This document shows, piece after piece, positions 59,355 to 64,000 of a stretch of 64,000 nt of DNA. The DNA is from Basidiobolus meristosporus CBS 931.73. Its lineage: Eukaryota > Basidiobolomycota > Basidiobolomycetes > Basidiobolales > Basidiobolaceae. The position numbers were made by a program, and so were the translations under genes. A model generated the notes under the pieces. That model made no database searches and was not told the DNA's origin. It worked only from the letters and a program-made list of their open reading frames with translations. Position 1 is the stretch's first letter, and each line of letters opens with the position of its first letter. Location: contig MCFE01000036.1 in the NCBI GenBank assembly GCA_002104905.1, forward strand, positions 141,584-205,583, read 5' to 3'.

Positions 59355-59395
59355 TTTTTTTTTGTTGAATTCCATTACATTCAGCCAATTAGAAG

Positions 59396-62300
59396 ATGTC
59401 CTCAGCAGCAAGCAATCCAAACCTTTCCATGTTGGAAGAAGCCAGAAGAAATCAGGAAGAACTTACTGAACAGCTTGAAAACATCATGCTTGAAAGAAAT
59501 ACCATGATGATTGAGCACTCAAAGCTTGCCAAAACAAGATCTGATAATCACCGTAGAGATGAACTCCTTGAAGTTATATCCGGTTACCAAGATGAAATTG
59601 GAATAATTAAGGAAGCACTGGAGAATATTGCCATAGTAATTGACAGCATTGGAAATCCACCAAGCCTTGCTCTGCATCAGCCACCAAGAAGTCATGCCTT
59701 TGAATCCTCCAGATCTACATCTCCTTCTAGACCTGCCCCGGTGGTTGTCCCAAGATCCTTGCCTGTTTATGCTGAAGGCACCAATGCCATCAAGAATCCA
59801 ACTGAGTTTCTTTACAAGTTTAGTCACGTCTTAGCTGCACACCAGCTAGACCCTGACACCAACTGGGCTAGACTTCTGCCTCTCTGTCTCACAATGCAAG
59901 ATGCTGACTGGGTTGAAGTGAACATTCCTTCCAATAGTACGTGGAAAATTGCCCAAAACCTCTTTTGCAGCCATTTTGAAGATCCTCTCAAGAAAGCACA
60001 TCTGAACTGCGACTTATGGAAAACTAAAATGCAAAAAGGTGAATCTGTGCAACACTTCTGTGATAGATTCCAAAGACAAATGAGATTAGCTGGAGTTAGT
60101 GATGATAATCCATCGCTTACTGCTCATTTTCTTTCAAACTTTTCACACCAGCTACAGAGCAATATTGCTATTGTCAAAGCATGCAACCCTGCATGTACCT
60201 ATGACCAGATCTCAGAGATATGTACACTGGCAATCACCTTGACTGCAGCTGTTAGCCAGACTTCAGGCAGCTCAACCCAATACCCCACAACAGCCGGAAA
60301 AGAGACCAGTCATGTGACCAAGAAGCAGTCAACCGCTACTAAGCACTGTGAGCTTCATGGAAAATGCTATCATTCTACCAGTGAATGCAAAGGCATCACC
60401 AAGCAGTCAAACAAGTCAGGAAACACCGCAGAAAAGCAGCAAAACACCAAAACTGATAATCCATATGCTGATGACAAGTGCTTTAAATGTGGAAATAGGG
60501 GACATAGATCACCTGCCTGTCCTGAGAAGAACTCCACACCATCAGCCAAAATTACCCAGATCCTTGATGATCATTCAGCCAATGATACAATGGGGTATGA
60601 AGAAGCATATGAAGAACTTACAGTTCAAGATTATCACAACCTCTTTGAGTTTCCGGCTAAAATTGCAACTGTCCAAGAAAAGAAGCAACCAATCACACAG
60701 CTCAAAGCCATAGAAGTGCCACTCACCCTCAATGGCCAATCATACGTAGCACTACTGGATACTGGATCATCCAACTCTATTGTATCACCCAATGTAGTCA
60801 GAGAACTCAATTTGGAGATAGAAAAACGACCAGGAAAAATCATTCTTGCAGCTAAGGATCTCTCAGCCCCAAGAATTGGCATTACCAACCCAATCAACAT
60901 ACATTGTGGCTCAGTAACCATAATCCATCAGATGGAAGTGATTGACATACCAGATGGACCTCAGGTAGTCATTGGTCTGGACACCTTCACCAAACTTGGC
61001 TTTCACATAGGCGGACTACTGGTTTCCTATCCAGGAATCACTAAATCTCAGCCGCTCATAATGGATCAAATCCCAGAGATTATCTCATCCCAACCGGAAG
61101 AAGAAGAGTTAACCCCAACTTTTCAAGAATATTCTCAATCAGTCAAATTAGATATTCAGCCGGCCATAGAGAGAAATCAGGCCATTCCAAGGAACAGCTT
61201 CTGCACCATCCCAGAGTCCATTGTTACACTAGAGACCCCACCTGGTGAGTCAACATGGAGGAGGCAATACCCAATTCCGCATTCATGTCAACACTTAGTT
61301 GATGAGATAGTCCAAAATGGGCTGACAATGGGATTATCACTCAAGCCCCTGTCAACACAACATTCAACAGCCCTTTGACGCTTGCACCAAAGAAAGATGC
61401 TGATGGAAATCTAACCCTGAAGAGACCCTGTTTGGACCCCAGACCTCTGAACAAGCTTCTCCAAGATGACAAGTTTCCAATTCCAAGAATCCAAGATATC
61501 TTTTCCGCACTATCAGGAGCAAAAGTATTCTCCAAGTTGGACTTGAAGGATGCATATCACCGATTCCAGATCCATCCTGATCATCAGCATAAGACTGCCT
61601 TTACTTGGAATAATATGCAATGGATGTTTCAGGGAGCTCCCTTTGGCCTAAAGACACTTACCAGCAAGTTTCAGAGAGTCATGACTATAATACTCAAGAA
61701 TGCACCATACGCATTGGTATTTGTTGATGATGTCATCATATTCTCCACTAACCGTGATGATCATGCAACCCATGTCACTGATGTAATCAACAGACTGACA
61801 ACTGCTGGACTGATTCTCAATGCTGAAAAGTGCAGTTTTGCCCGCCTCAAAATCAATCTACTTGGATTTATAGTCACACCAGCTGGCCACCAATTAGATC
61901 CTTTCAAACTGGTCAATATCCCAGAATGGCCAAAACCCACTAGCGCCAAGCAACTTCAACATTATCTTGGAGTATTCAACTATTTCAGGGAACACATACC
62001 ACTCATGTCCTCATTGAGTGCCCCTTTAGATGCATTACGCCATAGCCCTGATCTCACCTCAGCCTGGAACAAGACTCATGACCAAGCCTTTGAGTCACTC
62101 TGCCAACTGCTTCCACAAGCACCCACCTTATCCTACCCAGACTTTACTAAGCCCTTTATTGTTGCTACGGATGCATCTAATGTTGGGTTAGGGGCAGTCC
62201 TCTATCAAGATGAAGACCAAAATCCGCCTCACTGGATCTCTTTCCAAGCCAGGTCCCTACAACCTGCTGAGAGAAACTACTCTGCTACCAAGAAGGAGCT

Positions 62301-63879
62301 ACTTGCCATAGTCTTTGCGTTGAAGAAGTTTCATCAGTATCTATGGGGTAATCCTTTTACCTTGTAAACTGACCACCAAGCCCTTGTCTATATCCACACT
62401 CAGAAGACTCTGACTCCAATGCTTACCAACTGGCTTGATACTCTACTTGATTATGAATATACAGTTATTCATTGCCCAGGAATTCTCAACATCCTTCCTG
62501 ACCACCTGTCAAGACTTTTTCCAACTTCACCTTGGGAGGGACATGTGATTACTGATGTAATCAGTAAACTCTCTACAACTTCCAAAATAATTCCTCAACT
62601 GGATTCAGCAACTTGGAAAATCCCACCTGAAGAACAAAGGAAAACATTGATACAGAGGAGTCATTTACTTGGCCACTTTGGAGCTGACACACTTATGAAG
62701 AAGCTACACTCTGATGGATATCACTGGCCAAATATCAAAGTTGACTGCTTAGAATTTGTCAAGTCGTGCAGAGAATGTCAACTTTACAATATCAGCCGCC
62801 ATGGATTTCACCCTTTGAGCCCCATCCATGCAAGCCTTCCTATGGATCATATTGCAATTGATCTAGCTGGACCTTTCACCACTAGTGATGATGGTAATCA
62901 CTACCTCTTTGTAATTGTGGATGTCTGCACACGTTTTGTCTTCCTCAAAGCTATCCCAGACAAGTATGCTGCCACTATTGCACAAGAACTATTCAAGCTC
63001 TTCTGCCTTTTTGGATTCCCTAAGGTCATTCAATTGGATAATGGAACAGAATTTGTGAATCACGTGATCAAAGCCCTTTGCCAGAATAGCGCCATTGATC
63101 ACCGTCTGATCACTCCATATCATCCCAAAGCTAATGGACTGGCTGAAAGACATGTTCAGACCTCAGTGAACATCATCAGGAAATCTATCAAAGGTATCAA
63201 GAAGAATTGGGACAAGTACGTTCCAACTGTACAGTATGCTATCAACACCAAAATTGCCGCTCTACATGGATCAACACCATTTTCCTTGATGTTTGGAAGA
63301 AGATACAACCACTTTGGAGACTACCAGAATACAGAGTTAGCAAGTTTGAATACAGATAAGCTAAAGAACCGGCTTGAGTACCTTACCAACATTGTCTACC
63401 CTGCTATCAGTGCCAGAAGTAAGGCCTCTCAGCAAAAGATGACTTCAACGTATGCCTCAAGACACAGGAACAGCAGCTTCCCAGATGGGTCATATGTCAT
63501 GACACTAGATCCAATCCGGCAATCTAAGCTTGACCCCAAGTATGAAGGACCATTCAAGGTTGTCAGACGCACTACTGGAGGATCTTATGTACTTCAGGAT
63601 AACACTGGAGCACTGCTACCCAAAAACTTTCCACCTTCTTCACTCAAACTTATTTCTCAAGACCCAGTAACTTTGGAATCCTATGAAGTTGAAGCTATTG
63701 TGGACCATGATGGAGAAGAACCAAATTGCCTTTATTTAGTCAAGTGGAAAGGCTATGATGCCAAACACAACACCTGGGAACCTTACACCAACTTTGATGA
63801 TGTTGCCATTATTGATCAGTATTGGAGCCGCAGAGGAACCCAGAAGGTATCAAAAAACTCCTCTTCCGGAAGGAAGTGA
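59396..63879 (+). pseudogene. Ty3 gag-pol with chromodomain, two frame breaks
   Basis: Gag starts at 59396 (MSSAASNPN), with a retrotransposon-gag region and a zinc knuckle CFKCGNRGHRSPAC. The protease active site is LLDTGSSNSIV (about 60750). The frame then enters reverse transcriptase (WRRQYPIPH) but shifts by one base near 61336. The next frame continues with PLTLAPKKD, KLDLKDAYH and the catalytic FVDDVIIFS. A TAA stop at 62365-62367 interrupts RNase H just before TDHQALVYI. The third frame holds the integrase zinc region (HLLGHFGADTL ... CRECQ), the DDE core with AIDLAGPF and QLDNGTEF, and a C-terminal chromodomain (LYLVKWKGYDAKHNTWEP). Chromodomains direct integration to particular chromatin. 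Whether the breaks are mutations or recoding sites is not settled; their position inside domains favours mutation. Confidence 0.93.
63868..63879 (+). other. Polypurine tract of the Ty3 element
   Basis: GGAAGGAAGTGA lies directly before the 3' LTR start at 63880 and overlaps the end of the integrase/chromodomain frame, including its TGA stop. Confidence 0.7.
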
Positions 63880-64000
63880 TGTTGTGCATCAACATTTAAA
63901 ACTTAGCCAATTTTACTCCGTTTGAAAATCTAGTACCCTAACTGATTTTCCCTAACCCAAACATAACAAATCCCAGTTACAGTTTATTTTATCCCACCTC
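63880..64000 (+). repeat. 3' LTR of the Ty3 element (first 121 bp)
   Basis: It appears identical to 58658-58778 over its whole visible length. The rest is beyond the window. Confidence 0.93.

Larger units (their letters stand above)
58658..64000 (+). mobile_element. Ty3-type LTR retrotransposon (chromovirus), right end cut by window
   Basis: The order is LTR, Gag with zinc knuckle, protease, reverse transcriptase, RNase H, integrase, chromodomain, polypurine tract, LTR. The first 121 bases of both LTRs look identical, indicating a recent insertion. The two reading-frame breaks in pol mean this copy is not autonomous unless they are bypassed. Confidence 0.95.

Overview
The window looks like a chromosome segment of an early-diverging fungus (Mucoromycota or Zoopagomycota grade; the phylum is inference). 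Its genes are eukaryotic, mostly split by short GT-AG introns of about 50-100 bases, and packed 0.1-1 kb apart. It combines fungal-type genes (a Ste50-like SAM-RA adaptor, a multi-LIM RhoGAP, condensin Cnd3, a chromodomain Ty3 retrotransposon) with genes usually missing from yeasts (a C12orf4/FERRY3-type protein, a metazoan-like small subunit of serine palmitoyltransferase, Rac). No tRNA, rRNA or CRISPR array was recognised.

Layout. 1-6190: a decayed minus-strand Ty1/copia element. Its left LTR is split by a 736-bp foldback palindrome (38-773), and its RNase H region carries a 1059-bp insertion flanked by GTATA. 6767-7522: an intronless SDR reductase (minus). 8980-10284: an UNC93-like membrane protein. 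10.6-17.7 kb: Elf1 and TDP1 (divergent), Rac, eL21 and uS4 (divergent ribosomal protein genes), and the SPT small subunit. 17.9-29.0 kb: four minus-strand genes, FERRY3-like, Ste50-like, Prp4 and LIM-RhoGAP. 30.2-43.6 kb: ATP1, an SMP/PH lipid-transfer protein, condensin Cnd3, tafazzin, an Sds3-like Sin3-complex subunit, an Imo32/ABHD11-like hydrolase and mitochondrial mL50. 44.1-55.2 kb: Pol III largest subunit RPC1, a GRAM-VASt (LAM-type) sterol-transfer protein and a WD40 protein resembling TFIIIC subunit Sfc6/GTF3C2. 56163-56918: a second, nearly identical SDR gene in inverted orientation. 57.2-64 kb: nested LTR relics, then a young but broken Ty3 chromovirus whose 3' LTR runs off the window.

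The genes form several functional groups. Rac, the Ste50-like adaptor and the LIM-RhoGAP belong to Rho-type polarity signalling. RPC1 and the TFIIIC-like protein belong to Pol III transcription. ATP1, tafazzin, mL50 and the Imo32-like protein are mitochondrial. The SMP and LAM proteins are membrane-contact lipid transporters. This clustering may be chance.

No clearly new biochemical system was found. The most unusual items are the foldback element, the inverted SDR pair bracketing a 48.6-kb core, the fungal FERRY3-like gene with a UBA-like segment, and the very short exons (11 and 17 nt). Exon limits were read by eye from splice signals, frame continuity and recalled family motifs; no alignment was run.
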